In this document: piece after piece, positions 48,268 through 56,890 of the stretch | Layout of the letters: each line of letters starts with the position of its first letter | How positions within the stretch are numbered: the first letter of the stretch is position 1 | Origin: Citromicrobium sp. | GTDB taxonomy: Bacteria; Pseudomonadota; Alphaproteobacteria; Sphingomonadales; Sphingomonadaceae | Length of the DNA stretch: 64,000 nt | Direction of reading: 5' to 3' | NCBI GenBank assembly: GCA_002729695.1 | Contig: PBYQ01000015.1 | Location: 62,001-126,000, forward strand | Position numbers and translations under genes: made by a program | The notes under the pieces: generated by a model | Seen by the model: the letters and a program-made list of their open reading frames with translations, nothing else | The model's database searches: none | Told to the model about the DNA's origin: nothing

Positions 48268-48570
48268 ATGTCGCGTTCGGCGGGTACGCTGACCAGGGCC
48301 GATCTGGCCGAAACCATCAATCGCAAGCTCGGCTTCAGCCGGGTCGAGTCGCTCGCGCTGGTCGAGTCCGTGCTCGAGCATATGTGCAGCGCGTTGAAAG
48401 ACGGCGAGAACGTCAAGATTTCCGGCTTCGGCAGCTTCGTGCTTCGCGACAAGAAGGAACGCATCGGGCGCAACCCCAAGACGGGCGTCGAGGTTCCGAT
48501 CACCCCGCGCCGGGTGATGACCTTCCGCGCAAGCCAGACGCTGCGCGAACGGATAGCGGCCGAAAGCTGA
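48268..48570 (+). CDS. ihfA: Integration host factor subunit alpha
   Basis: 100 aa nucleoid DNA-bending protein. [19 protein letters not shown] at the N terminus, [25 protein letters not shown] in the arm (with the intercalating-Pro region NPKTG) and [13 protein letters not shown] are typical of IhfA. A 131-bp gap from fabH contains AAGAGGGG as ribosome site and a CGCAATTGCG palindrome at 48171-48180. It probably has its own promoter. Confidence 0.94.
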   Translation: MSRSAGTLTRADLAETINRKLGFSRVESLALVESVLEHMCSALKDGENVKISGFGSFVLRDKKERIGRNPKTGVEVPITPRRVMTFRASQTLRERIAAES

Positions 48571-48585
48571 TATGATCCGGGTGCC

Positions 48586-49053
48586 ATGAAACGCTGGGGC
48601 TTCGACGATGGAAAAGACGCGGAAGCGCTTCGGACCATCGGGGAGCTCGGGCGGGCGCTGGGTATCAAGCCGCACGTGCTGCGCTATTGGGAAGAACAAT
48701 TCCCGATGCTCAAGCCCTTGAAGCGCAGCGGTGGGCGCCGCTACTACCGCGCCGAAGACGTTGCGCTGGTCGAAACGATCGACCGGCTGGTGAACGAGGA
48801 AGGCTACACCTTGAAAGGCGCCCGGGCAGCAATCCAGAAGGGCCGCACCGGCGTAGAGGAAGCAGGCGACGCCGCGCCGGAAGCGCCCCGCGAAGGCATG
48901 CACCGCTATCTCACTGCTCGCGACCTGCCCGACCGCGACGAACTCGCCCAGCCACGCCACGAAGGCCCGCCGCTACGCCGGGCGGCCGACAGGGCGTTGA
49001 TCGAGAAACTCAAGGCGATCCGCGAAGGCCTGGCCGCTGCGATTGCGGACTAG
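48586..49053 (+). CDS. MerR-family transcriptional regulator
   Basis: 155 aa. The winged HTH is TIGELGRALGIKPHVLRYWEEQFPMLKPLKRSGGRRYYRAEDV (residues 17-59, read in pieces), followed by a short helical tail. It lacks the Cys of metal-sensing MerRs. The constant location after ihfA in alphaproteobacteria suggests a conserved, possibly envelope or cell-cycle, role, but targets are unknown. It is convergent with the nucleotidyltransferase, with a 4-base overlap of stops. Confidence 0.88.
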   Translation: MKRWGFDDGKDAEALRTIGELGRALGIKPHVLRYWEEQFPMLKPLKRSGGRRYYRAEDVALVETIDRLVNEEGYTLKGARAAIQKGRTGVEEAGDAAPEAPREGMHRYLTARDLPDRDELAQPRHEGPPLRRAADRALIEKLKAIREGLAAAIAD

Positions 49054-49835
49054 GCGTCGGGCAAAACCAGCCCCCGAAAAAACGCGTCGGCCTCTTCGGC
49101 AAAGGCGGCATCGTCGCGTCGTTCCGGCACTTCGTCCACTCGCTGAAGTTCGTCCGTGATGAGCGCCTCCAACAGCTGCGATCTTGGTGCCGGTGCCTTT
49201 TCACGAGCATGCGCTTTGATCTCGATCAGCTCGTCGATCGTGCAAACCACATCGCTATCGAGAGCCGTCGCCGCGATCAGATCCTGCAACCGCATCTGCG
49301 GCCGCCGCTCGGGATCGAGGCGAAGCGCGCGGATGCACAGCGCGGGTCGAAGTGCATAGAAGTACGACTTCGCTGGAACGGTGGCTTCGTCCGGTGCCCA
49401 GCGCTCGATCTGGTTCGCGGCGAGTTTGGCGTAGTGCAGTGCGAATCCACGCGGGTTGAAGAAGCGGTCCAGCAGCGTTCTAAGCTCCCCGACACAGGGC
49501 TCTTCGGGCAGGTAATGGATCGGCGAATCGAGCCACTCGGAGACCACCGCATTGTGCCTAAGCATCAGGCCAAGCGTCTTGGCGATATCCCAGCCATTCG
49601 CATCGAAATCGTCGACGATCGGCCGCTCCACGACATCGCGCGGGGGCTGGAGAGAGAGATATTCGTGCGCCGTGCGATGATAGATGAAGCGTACGTCGTA
49701 GTCGCTGTTGGGTGACGGGAAGCCCCACGCGCGCGAGCCGGACTCGATGGCCAGCAGATAGGTGATTCCCTCTTCGCGTCGGATCGTTTCCAGCCGCCGC
49801 TCGATCTCTGCCCGGGCGTTGGGCTCGATAGTCAT
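49050..49835 (-). CDS. Nucleotidyltransferase-domain protein (COG3541-like)
   Basis: 261 aa. The nucleotidyltransferase motif GSRAWGFPSPNSDYDVRFIY (Gly-Ser, then Asp-x-Asp) is at residues ~33-52, and YALRPALCIRAL with a helical C terminus follows, like the YcgL/RlaP-type predicted nucleotidyltransferases often linked to RNA ligases. No ligase is adjacent. It starts 7 bases after the smc stop and is probably the last gene of the dciA-smc transcript. Confidence 0.8.
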   Translation of the reverse strand: MTIEPNARAEIERRLETIRREEGITYLLAIESGSRAWGFPSPNSDYDVRFIYHRTAHEYLSLQPPRDVVERPIVDDFDANGWDIAKTLGLMLRHNAVVSEWLDSPIHYLPEEPCVGELRTLLDRFFNPRGFALHYAKLAANQIERWAPDEATVPAKSYFYALRPALCIRALRLDPERRPQMRLQDLIAATALDSDVVCTIDELIEIKAHAREKAPAPRSQLLEALITDELQRVDEVPERRDDAAFAEEADAFFRGLVLPDA

Positions 49836-49842
49836 CCTAGTG

Positions 49843-52800
49843 CTACTCCGCTGCCAGCAATTCGGCGGCCTGCAAGTCCACGCTGACCAGACGGCTGACG
49901 CCCTTTTCGATCATCGTCACCCCGAACAGGCGGTGCATGCGGCTCATCGTGACCGCGTTGTGGGTGACGATGAGGTAGCGGGTCGTGGTCTCGCGCGTCA
50001 TCGCCTCCAGCAGGTCGCAGAAGCGGTCGATATTGGCATCGTCGAGCGGGGCATCGACCTCGTCGAGCACGCAGATCGGGGCGGGATTGGTCAGGAACAG
50101 CGCGAAGGTCAGCGCGATCGCGGTCAGCGCCTGTTCGCCGCCGGAGAGGAGCGTGAGCGATTGTAGCCGCTTGCCCGGAGGCTGGGCGTAGATTTCCAGC
50201 CCCGCCTCGAGAGGATCGTCGCTGTCGATCAGCGCGAGGTGCGCGTTCCCACCTTCGAACAGACGCGCGAACAATTTCTGGAAATGCGCGTCGACCTGCT
50301 CGAACGCGGCGCGCAGGCGTTCGCGCCCCTCGCGGTTCAACTGCCCGATGGAGCCGCGCAGGCGGTGGACCGCTTCGGTCAGCTCCTCTCGCTCGGCGGC
50401 AGTCGAGCCGTGCTCTTCCTCGATCTTGGCAAGCTCGTCCGCCGCGACGAGATTGACCGGGCCGATCCGCTCGCGCGACTGGGTCAGCCTGTCGAGCGCT
50501 TCGGCTTCAGCGTCGCGGTCGGCCACGCCCGCTTCGTCGAATTCGAACGCAGCGGGCAAGAGCGGCGGCGGCTTGTGAAACTTCTCGCCTGAAACCCGCG
50601 CCATCTCGGCGCGGCGCGCATCCTCGTTCTCTGCCTGATTGACGAGCTGCGCGCGTCGCTCGCGCGCCTCGGCTAGCGTTTCGTTCGCGGCGCGCTGTGC
50701 GGCGTCGGCGGCGTCGGCGGCAGCCTGCGCAGCGTCGAGCCTCTCCTCGAGGGCGGAGAGTCGCGCGGCAGTCTCCCGATGGCTGGTCTGTGCGATCTCG
50801 ATATCCGCGAGCAAGCGCTCTGGCTGGTCGCCGATCGCCTCGCGCGCGGACGCGATCTCGGCAAAGCGACCGTCCATGTCGGCCAGGCGGCGCGCGGCTT
50901 CGTCCGCCCGGCGATCCCAGTGGGACCGGTCGGCCTTGTGCGCGGACACACGCTCCTTCGCGACGGCCAGCGCCTGTTCCTGTGCGGCGCGTGCGGCGGT
51001 TGCGGCGGCCAGCTGCGCGCGTGCGGTCTCGTGCGCGGTGTGCGCGGCATCGCGGCGGCTCGCGAGCGCCTCGGGGTCGGTCAGGCTGGCCAGCGTGGCC
51101 TGCGCCGCCTCGACATCGCGTTTTGCCGCGCCACATTGATCGGCGAGTTCGGCCTGCGCCTGCTCCAGCTGCCGGGTGCGGTCGGCGTGGCTTGCCAGCG
51201 CGGCCTCCGCCCGGTCGAGCGCGCGCAGCGCCTCGCGCTCGGCCTGCGCGGCGGCTTCGGTCTCGCTTTCGGCCCGAGAGAAAGCCGCCTGAGCGGCGTC
51301 GAGGCCGGAGCGGGCATCGCCGACCCGCGCTTCCGCGTCGGCCACCGCCTGCTGCAGGGCGGGTAGGCGTTCTGCCAGAGCGGCGAGCCGGTTGGCGGCT
51401 TCGAGCCGCGCCGCTTCCGCACCGCCTTCGCCGCGCACCACCAGCCCGTCCCACCGGCGCAGCGCCCCGCCGAGCGTGACCAGCCAGGTACCGGGATCGA
51501 GCGGGCGGCCATCGTCGCTGTCCGCAACCACGACGCGGGCGAGCCGCGCTCTGAGTTCCTCGGGGCAGTCCTTCAGATGGTCGAGCAGATTGTCCGCCAC
51601 GGGTTCGGGTTGCGGGGCGCCGGTCCAGAAGCGGCCATCCTCCGCCTCGGGCATCATCCCCAGCGGGCTGCGTCCGTCGCGCCCGAGCACCGCGGCGAGC
51701 GCGGCTTCATAGCCCGGAGCGGAGCGGACCCTGTCCAACGCGACCGGTTTGCCAGCCTTGGCGGCGCGCGCCTTGTCGCGGCCCTGACGGTCGCGTTCGA
51801 GCGCGGCGTGCTCGCGTTCCACGCCCGCGAGTTCGGCGCGCGCTTCGGCAAGCGCGGCCTGCGCGGCTTCCATATCGACCCGGGCGGCATCGCGCGTCTC
51901 GCGAGCCGAGGCGATTTTCCCCGAGAGCGATTCGCGGCGTTCGGCAGCGGCCTTCGCCTCCCGCTGCGCGGCTGCGAGCGCTGTGGCGGGATCGTCGGCA
52001 CCCGCCTGCTGGCGTGCACTGGCCTCCAGACGCTCGGTCTCCCGGGCAAGACCTGCCAGCCGCCGCTCCGCCTGCTCGACCGCCGCGCGCGCGACACGCC
52101 ATTCCGCATCGAGCGCGGCGTAATCCGCGTTGGCGCGCGCCAGATCGAGCTCCGCCGCACGCTCCGCCTGTTCGGCACGCTCGGCCTCGGCGATCATCTT
52201 GGGCAGAGCTTCCTCCGCTTGCGCGCGGGCCGCCTCGCTCGCGGCCAAGTCGGCTTCGAGCCGTTTGAGCGCATCGGCGGCATCGCGCCCGGTGCGACCG
52301 TAATCCTCTCGGTCCTGCTCCAGCCGCTCGGCCTGCCGGTTGAGATCGGCGAGGCGGGCAAGCGCCGACTCGCGTTCCTTTTCCAGACTGGCGAGCCGCT
52401 GTTCCTGCGCGCCCGCGTCGGTTCGCGCGGCGACCAGCGCATCGCGCGCATCGGCGAGCTTTTCGGCCGCCTCGCGCTGGGCGGTCTCGGTCTCGCCTGC
52501 GCGCTCCTTCGCAGATTCCACCGCCCGCTCCGCCTCGATGGCCGCCTTGCGGGCTGCGTCAGCGCTCGCCGCGGCATCGCGCCAGCGGGCGAAGACCAGC
52601 CGCGCTTCGGCCACGCCGATCTCGTCGGTCAGCTTCGCGTAGCGTTCGGCCTGCTTGGCCTGCCGGCGCAGGCTGGCGATCTGGGTGTCGAGCCCGGCGA
52701 GGAGGTCTTCCAGACGCGACAGGTTGTTCTCGGTCGAACGCAGCTTGCTCTCGGCATCCTTGCGTCGGACATGGAGCCCCGCGATCCCTGCGGCCTCTTC

Positions 52801-53265
52801 GAGCATCTGACGTCGCTCGACCGGCTTGGCCGCGATCATGTGCGCGATCTTGCCCTGGCTGACGAGCGCGGGGGAATGTGCGCCGGTCGCAGCGTCGGCA
52901 AAGGCGAGCGCGACATCCTTCGCGCGCACGTCGTTGCCGTTGACCCGGTAGGCACTGCCCGCGCCGCGTTCGATCCGGCGGGCCACCTCCAGCTCTTCGC
53001 CGCGATCGTCGGTGCCGGTCAGCACCACCTCGGCAAACTGGCGCGGCGGGCGCTGCTCTGTCCCGGCGAAGATGACGTCTTCCATCCCGCCCGACCGCAT
53101 CGACTTGGCCGAGGTTTCCCCCATGACCCAGCGGATCGCTTCGAGCAGGTTGGACTTGCCGCATCCGTTGGGGCCGACCACGCCGGTCAGCCCCGGTTCT
53201 ACGCGCAGTTCGGCAGGCTCTACGAAGCTCTTGAAACCAGAGAGGCGAAGGCGCCGTATCTCCAT
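49843..53265 (-). CDS. smc: Chromosome segregation ATPase SMC
   Basis: 1140 aa. Walker A is GPNGCGKSN (residues 31-39); a very long Ala/Glu/Arg coiled coil surrounds a hinge near the middle (GRDGRSPLGMMPEAEDGRF region). The C-terminal head holds the ABC signature LLSGGEQ (~1039) and Walker B CVLDEVDAPLDD. With ScpAB it compacts and separates chromosomes. It is downstream of dciA and the two DsbA-like genes by 20 bp. Confidence 0.97.
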   Translation of the reverse strand: MEIRRLRLSGFKSFVEPAELRVEPGLTGVVGPNGCGKSNLLEAIRWVMGETSAKSMRSGGMEDVIFAGTEQRPPRQFAEVVLTGTDDRGEELEVARRIERGAGSAYRVNGNDVRAKDVALAFADAATGAHSPALVSQGKIAHMIAAKPVERRQMLEEAAGIAGLHVRRKDAESKLRSTENNLSRLEDLLAGLDTQIASLRRQAKQAERYAKLTDEIGVAEARLVFARWRDAAASADAARKAAIEAERAVESAKERAGETETAQREAAEKLADARDALVAARTDAGAQEQRLASLEKERESALARLADLNRQAERLEQDREDYGRTGRDAADALKRLEADLAASEAARAQAEEALPKMIAEAERAEQAERAAELDLARANADYAALDAEWRVARAAVEQAERRLAGLARETERLEASARQQAGADDPATALAAAQREAKAAAERRESLSGKIASARETRDAARVDMEAAQAALAEARAELAGVEREHAALERDRQGRDKARAAKAGKPVALDRVRSAPGYEAALAAVLGRDGRSPLGMMPEAEDGRFWTGAPQPEPVADNLLDHLKDCPEELRARLARVVVADSDDGRPLDPGTWLVTLGGALRRWDGLVVRGEGGAEAARLEAANRLAALAERLPALQQAVADAEARVGDARSGLDAAQAAFSRAESETEAAAQAEREALRALDRAEAALASHADRTRQLEQAQAELADQCGAAKRDVEAAQATLASLTDPEALASRRDAAHTAHETARAQLAAATAARAAQEQALAVAKERVSAHKADRSHWDRRADEAARRLADMDGRFAEIASAREAIGDQPERLLADIEIAQTSHRETAARLSALEERLDAAQAAADAADAAQRAANETLAEARERRAQLVNQAENEDARRAEMARVSGEKFHKPPPLLPAAFEFDEAGVADRDAEAEALDRLTQSRERIGPVNLVAADELAKIEEEHGSTAAEREELTEAVHRLRGSIGQLNREGRERLRAAFEQVDAHFQKLFARLFEGGNAHLALIDSDDPLEAGLEIYAQPPGKRLQSLTLLSGGEQALTAIALTFALFLTNPAPICVLDEVDAPLDDANIDRFCDLLEAMTRETTTRYLIVTHNAVTMSRMHRLFGVTMIEKGVSRLVSVDLQAAELLAAE

Positions 53266-53285
53266 CCGCGAGCCCTGCTACGTCT

Positions 53286-54047
53286 TCAGCGAGCGCCCGC
53301 GCGCTGCAAGGCCGCTTCTACCGATTCCCAGCTGCCGCCATCGAGCTGGGTGCCGTTGATGACGAAGGTAGGCGTGCCGCGAATATCGTCCTGCGTGCCG
53401 TAGGATTCGGAATATTCGGCAATCTCGCTCAGCCGCTTCGCATCGGCGAGGCAGGTGCGCGCCTGGTCGCGGCTGATCCCGCGTGCAGCGAAGAAATCGA
53501 GCAGGCCGGCAGTCTCCGCAAAGGCGACGAAACGCTGGTCTTCCGGCAAGGCGAGCGCGGCATCGAGCTGCTGGCTGCGCTGCTGCACCGGCTGGAGCAG
53601 GGTCGGCAGGTTAGCCCAGATCTGTTCGGCCAGCGGAACGGCCTGCGAGGGCGATCCGCAGTCGATCAGGCGGGTCAGCGCAAGGTCGATCGGGCCGTGG
53701 ATCGCAAAGCTGCGGAATTCGAAGCTGACCTTGCCGGTATCGACATAGTCTTTCATCAGCGGCTCGATCGCCTGCTGGGAGAAGGCGGCGCAGCCCGGGC
53801 AGGTCAGCGATCCGTATTCGATCATCTTGATCGGCGCGTCGGGGTTGCCCACCAGATAGCCGTTGCGATCAGTCATCTCGGCGATTTCGGACCATTCCTG
53901 GCCCTCGGGCGCGGCCACTGCCGCCACCGGTTCGCCGTTCAGCGCGGTTTCCGCGTCGTCGTTCGATCCGCACGATGCGAGCCCCAGAGCAAGCGGCAGG
54001 GCGATGGCGGTCAGGGCAAGGGTCTTGGTGGTCATTCGGGCGATCAT
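53286..54047 (-). CDS. DsbA-family thiol oxidoreductase, putative lipoprotein
   Basis: 253 aa. A signal with lipobox-like LASC (Cys about residue 26) is followed by a thioredoxin fold with redox motif CPGC in SLTCPGCAAF, the cis-Pro region GTPTFVING and the helical insert. AAGGA lies before ATG 54047. CPGC differs from the DsbA CPHC and resembles some DsbG or alpha-specific forms. It is paralogous to the next gene upstream and lies between it and smc. It acts in the periplasm on disulfides. Confidence 0.85.
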   Translation of the reverse strand: MIARMTTKTLALTAIALPLALGLASCGSNDDAETALNGEPVAAVAAPEGQEWSEIAEMTDRNGYLVGNPDAPIKMIEYGSLTCPGCAAFSQQAIEPLMKDYVDTGKVSFEFRSFAIHGPIDLALTRLIDCGSPSQAVPLAEQIWANLPTLLQPVQQRSQQLDAALALPEDQRFVAFAETAGLLDFFAARGISRDQARTCLADAKRLSEIAEYSESYGTQDDIRGTPTFVINGTQLDGGSWESVEAALQRAGAR

Positions 54048-54144
54048 CGGACGGTCCTTTTTCGAGCCGATTGGGAAGGATAGGCGCGCTGGCCAGCGAT
54101 TCGGAAGGGGCGCCCGGCGGTTCTCCACCGGGCGCTCGAGGTGC

Positions 54145-54828
54145 TTATTGCTCTTGTGCCGCCGGGGCCTTGCCCGACAGGGCGGCGCTCAGGCCGTCCC
54201 ACGTGTGGACGTCTTCGAGCACGGTGCCGTCGATCGCGAAGGCGGGCGTGCCCGAAATCTTGCTCCAGTCGACGTCGGCGGAGGCCTCGAGCCGGTCGGC
54301 GAGGTCCTGATCGTTGAGGCACTGGTCGAGTTCTACCCGGGTGTATCCGCGCCGTTCGAACACGCCATAGAGGCCGAGGTCGCTCGCCACCGCACGGCGG
54401 CGCGCGCTCTTGTCCCCGAAATTCCAGCGGTCGGTCTGCGACTTGGTGGCCATTTGGCGAAGCCCGTTGATCTGCGGCTGGGCGGCCATCAGCGCGGCGT
54501 GGTTGCCGGGGAACTTGTCCGGGTCGCCGCAGCGCGCCAGCATGGTCGCCGCCAGATCGGCCGGGTTGGCGATCGCGTGGCGGTATTCGTAGCGCAGCTT
54601 GCCCGACTGGACGTAGCCGAGCTTGAGCGCCTGTTCCCCCGTCATCGTGAAGTCGCGGCAGTGCGGGCAGGTATAGCTGAGATATTCGGTAAGTGTGACG
54701 GGCGCGTCGGGATTGCCGACGATGTGCGACACCGGAGTGCGTTCGATAGTGGCCAGCCAGTTCTGCGTTGCCGCGACACTCGCCACCCCGGCGATCAGCA
54801 CCAGCACGGCTGCAATTATCCGCTTCAC
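54145..54828 (-). CDS. DsbA-family thiol oxidoreductase
   Basis: 227 aa from a GTG that overlaps the dciA stop (GTGA). A signal or anchor (RIIAAVLVLIAGVASVAAT) precedes the thioredoxin fold with CPHC in SYTCPHCRDF and cis-Pro in SGTPAFAIDG. CPHC is the classical oxidising DsbA motif. It is a tandem paralogue of the protein at 53286-54047, with a different redox motif. Confidence 0.87.
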   Translation of the reverse strand: MKRIIAAVLVLIAGVASVAATQNWLATIERTPVSHIVGNPDAPVTLTEYLSYTCPHCRDFTMTGEQALKLGYVQSGKLRYEYRHAIANPADLAATMLARCGDPDKFPGNHAALMAAQPQINGLRQMATKSQTDRWNFGDKSARRRAVASDLGLYGVFERRGYTRVELDQCLNDQDLADRLEASADVDWSKISGTPAFAIDGTVLEDVHTWDGLSAALSGKAPAAQEQ

Positions 54829-55406
54829 GTCTTCGTCCCTTCCTTCCCGTCGTCGCCCAGCGTGCGCGCCAGCCCTTCGAGCACCGCGCGCAATTCCGGG
54901 TCGCCAATATCGCGCAGACTTTCGCCCATTTCCATAGGAATCGGCTTGAGTTCGGGCGGTCGTGCGCTCTTGCCCCCCTCTATTGCCCGCGCCTGAACGG
55001 GGCCTTGCCGCATCTTGACCTTGGCGACGGCGCGATAGCCGAAGAAGCGGTTGGTCCGCTCGATGATTTCCGGAATCACGTGCTGGATCAGCGGCGCGTG
55101 CGCAGGCGCGACGACCAGTTGCAGGATGCCCTCGGCGCGTTCCCCCGGGGGGAAGCGGATTGCCTCGGGCGCGCAGACCCTGGCGTGTTCGGGGCCGACG
55201 ATTTCGGGCCAGCGCGTCACGACCGAGCTCTGGACGAAGCCGAACCGGCGAAAGGCGGTCCGCCCGACCTGCGGCATCAGATCGCCGACAGCCTTCGGCC
55301 CGCCGCCGCGCGGACGCTCGAACGGGCGCACGTTGCCTGATTTGGCGCCGGTCTTCTTGCCACTGGTTTTGCGGCTCGTCGATTTGGGGGGAGGGGTGCG
55401 TTCCAT
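54825..55406 (-). CDS. dciA: DciA-like (DUF721) helicase loader
   Basis: 193 aa. The DUF721 core begins about residue 48 (AFRRFGFVQSSVVTRWPEIVGPEHARVCAPEAIRFP) and ends near 140 (RFFGYRAVAKVKMRQGP). The N terminus is basic and unstructured. DUF721/DciA proteins load the replicative helicase in bacteria without DnaC. It is divergent from mutY, 29 bp between starts, and heads a dciA-dsbA-dsbA-smc transcript typical of alphaproteobacteria. Confidence 0.85.
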   Translation of the reverse strand: MERTPPPKSTSRKTSGKKTGAKSGNVRPFERPRGGGPKAVGDLMPQVGRTAFRRFGFVQSSVVTRWPEIVGPEHARVCAPEAIRFPPGERAEGILQLVVAPAHAPLIQHVIPEIIERTNRFFGYRAVAKVKMRQGPVQARAIEGGKSARPPELKPIPMEMGESLRDIGDPELRAVLEGLARTLGDDGKEGTKT

Positions 55407-55435
55407 CGGAGACGCACTGATGCCATAGCGCGCGG

Positions 55436-56488
55436 GTGATCGCCACCCGTCCCGACCCCGAGATCCCGGCAAAACTGCTCGCCTGGTACGACACGCACGC
55501 GCGGGCGCTGCCATGGCGCGCGCTGCCGGGCGAGCCCGCGCCCGATCCATATCGCGTGTGGCTGTCCGAAATCATGCTCCAGCAGACGACCGTGGCGGCT
55601 GTGAAGCCGTATTTCGCGGCATTCACGCAGCGCTGGCCCGATGTCGCGGCCTTGGCGAGCGCGCCCGAGGAAGACGTAATGGCCGCGTGGGCGGGGCTGG
55701 GATACTATTCGCGCGCGCGCAATCTGGTGAAGGCGGCGCGCGTCGTCGCCGAGATGGGCGGCTTTCCCGATACCGAAGAGGGCCTGCGCGCGCTGCCCGG
55801 CGTGGGCGACTATACCGCCGCCGCGATTGCCGCGATCGCTTTTGGGCGGCGCGCCGTGGTGGTCGACGCCAATGTCGAGCGGGTGGTGGCGAGGCTGTTC
55901 GCGATCGAAGACCCGCTGCCCGGAGCGCGCAAGGCAATCCGCGAGGGCGCGGACAGGATCACGCCGGACAAACGCAGCGGCGATTTCGCGCAAGGCATGA
56001 TGGACCTTGGCAGTCGCATCTGCACGCCGCGCGCGCCGCGTTGCGACGTCTGCCCGCTCGCTGCGAACTGCGCGGCGCGTGGGCACGATCCCGAACGGCT
56101 GCCGATCAAGGCTCCGAAAAAGGCGAAGCCCGTGCGGCAGGGCAGGGCGTTCTGGATCGAGCGCGAGGGGGCGGTGTGGCTGGTCCAGCGCGCCGGCACC
56201 GGAATGCTCGGCGGAATGCGGGCCCTGCCCGACGACGGATGGTCGGCGGCGGGCGATGGAGCGGGCGGTCCGCCTCTGTCGGGCGTATGGGACGAGGCAG
56301 GCGTGGTCCGCCACACCTTTACCCACTTCGTCATTGAGCTGAGCGTGCTGCGCTACGAGGGCGTGCCCGCGAGCGTACCCGGCAAGGGCGAATGGTGGCC
56401 GGTCGACCGGCTCGAAGAGGCGGGCCTGCCGACGCTGTTTGCCAAGGCGGCGCGGCTGGCAAGAGCGGCGAGCGAACGCCTGCTCTGA
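55436..56488 (+). CDS. mutY: A/G-specific adenine glycosylase MutY
   Basis: 350 aa. It removes adenine mispaired with 8-oxoguanine. Catalytic E45 is in LSEIMLQQTT and D144 in VDANVERVV; the HhH is LPGVGDYTA; the [4Fe-4S] loop has C196, C203, C206 and C212 (CTPRAPRCDVCPLAANC). The C-terminal NUDIX-like domain for 8-oxoG recognition is present with HTFTHFVIEL. It starts at GTG 55436. Confidence 0.96.
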   Translation: MIATRPDPEIPAKLLAWYDTHARALPWRALPGEPAPDPYRVWLSEIMLQQTTVAAVKPYFAAFTQRWPDVAALASAPEEDVMAAWAGLGYYSRARNLVKAARVVAEMGGFPDTEEGLRALPGVGDYTAAAIAAIAFGRRAVVVDANVERVVARLFAIEDPLPGARKAIREGADRITPDKRSGDFAQGMMDLGSRICTPRAPRCDVCPLAANCAARGHDPERLPIKAPKKAKPVRQGRAFWIEREGAVWLVQRAGTGMLGGMRALPDDGWSAAGDGAGGPPLSGVWDEAGVVRHTFTHFVIELSVLRYEGVPASVPGKGEWWPVDRLEEAGLPTLFAKAARLARAASERLL

Positions 56489-56509
56489 CCCGGCTACGCT
56501 AGCGGGCGA

Positions 56510-56731
56510 TTAGAGGATGCCGCCGCCCAGCGTCAGGCGGATGATCGCCAGGATCGTGACGATGATGCAGAATGTCCGCCCGCTGGTGTGCGACGACAGG
56601 AAGCCGAGGATTATCCCGAGAACCAGGAACGGCATGGCGAAGTAGTTCGCCCAGCCGAGCAGCGGGATGGTTGCGGGGATGACGATGATGAGGCCGACGA
56701 TACCGAACAGCCATGAAAGAATGTTGAGCAT
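56510..56731 (-). CDS. Small hydrophobic membrane protein
   Basis: 73 aa, two predicted membrane helices: ILSWLFGIVGLIIVIPATIPLLGW and FLVLGIILGFLSSHTSGRTFCIIVTILAIIRLTL. No family is recognised. It lies between convergent mutY and a divergent serine hydrolase. The 159-bp gap upstream of its start (56732-56890) holds AT-rich spots (CTTATATGGATAAG) that may serve as its promoter; nothing else is evident there. Confidence 0.65.
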   Translation of the reverse strand: MLNILSWLFGIVGLIIVIPATIPLLGWANYFAMPFLVLGIILGFLSSHTSGRTFCIIVTILAIIRLTLGGGIL

Positions 56732-56890
56732 GTGTCTTATATGGATAAGGCACCGTCGCGTGACAAGATGGTAAATGCGCCGGTCACCAACGATCTGGCG
56801 CGGGCCGCGCAGTCTCGCGGTCAAATGCGCGATTGACCCTGCGCGACGCAGGTTTAAGTTTCGCGCAGAAACCGAAACGGGAGAGCAGTG

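Noticed and set aside
51577-53403. 608-codon plus-strand frame antisense to smc
   Set aside because: Complement of the repetitive coiled-coil codons of SMC.
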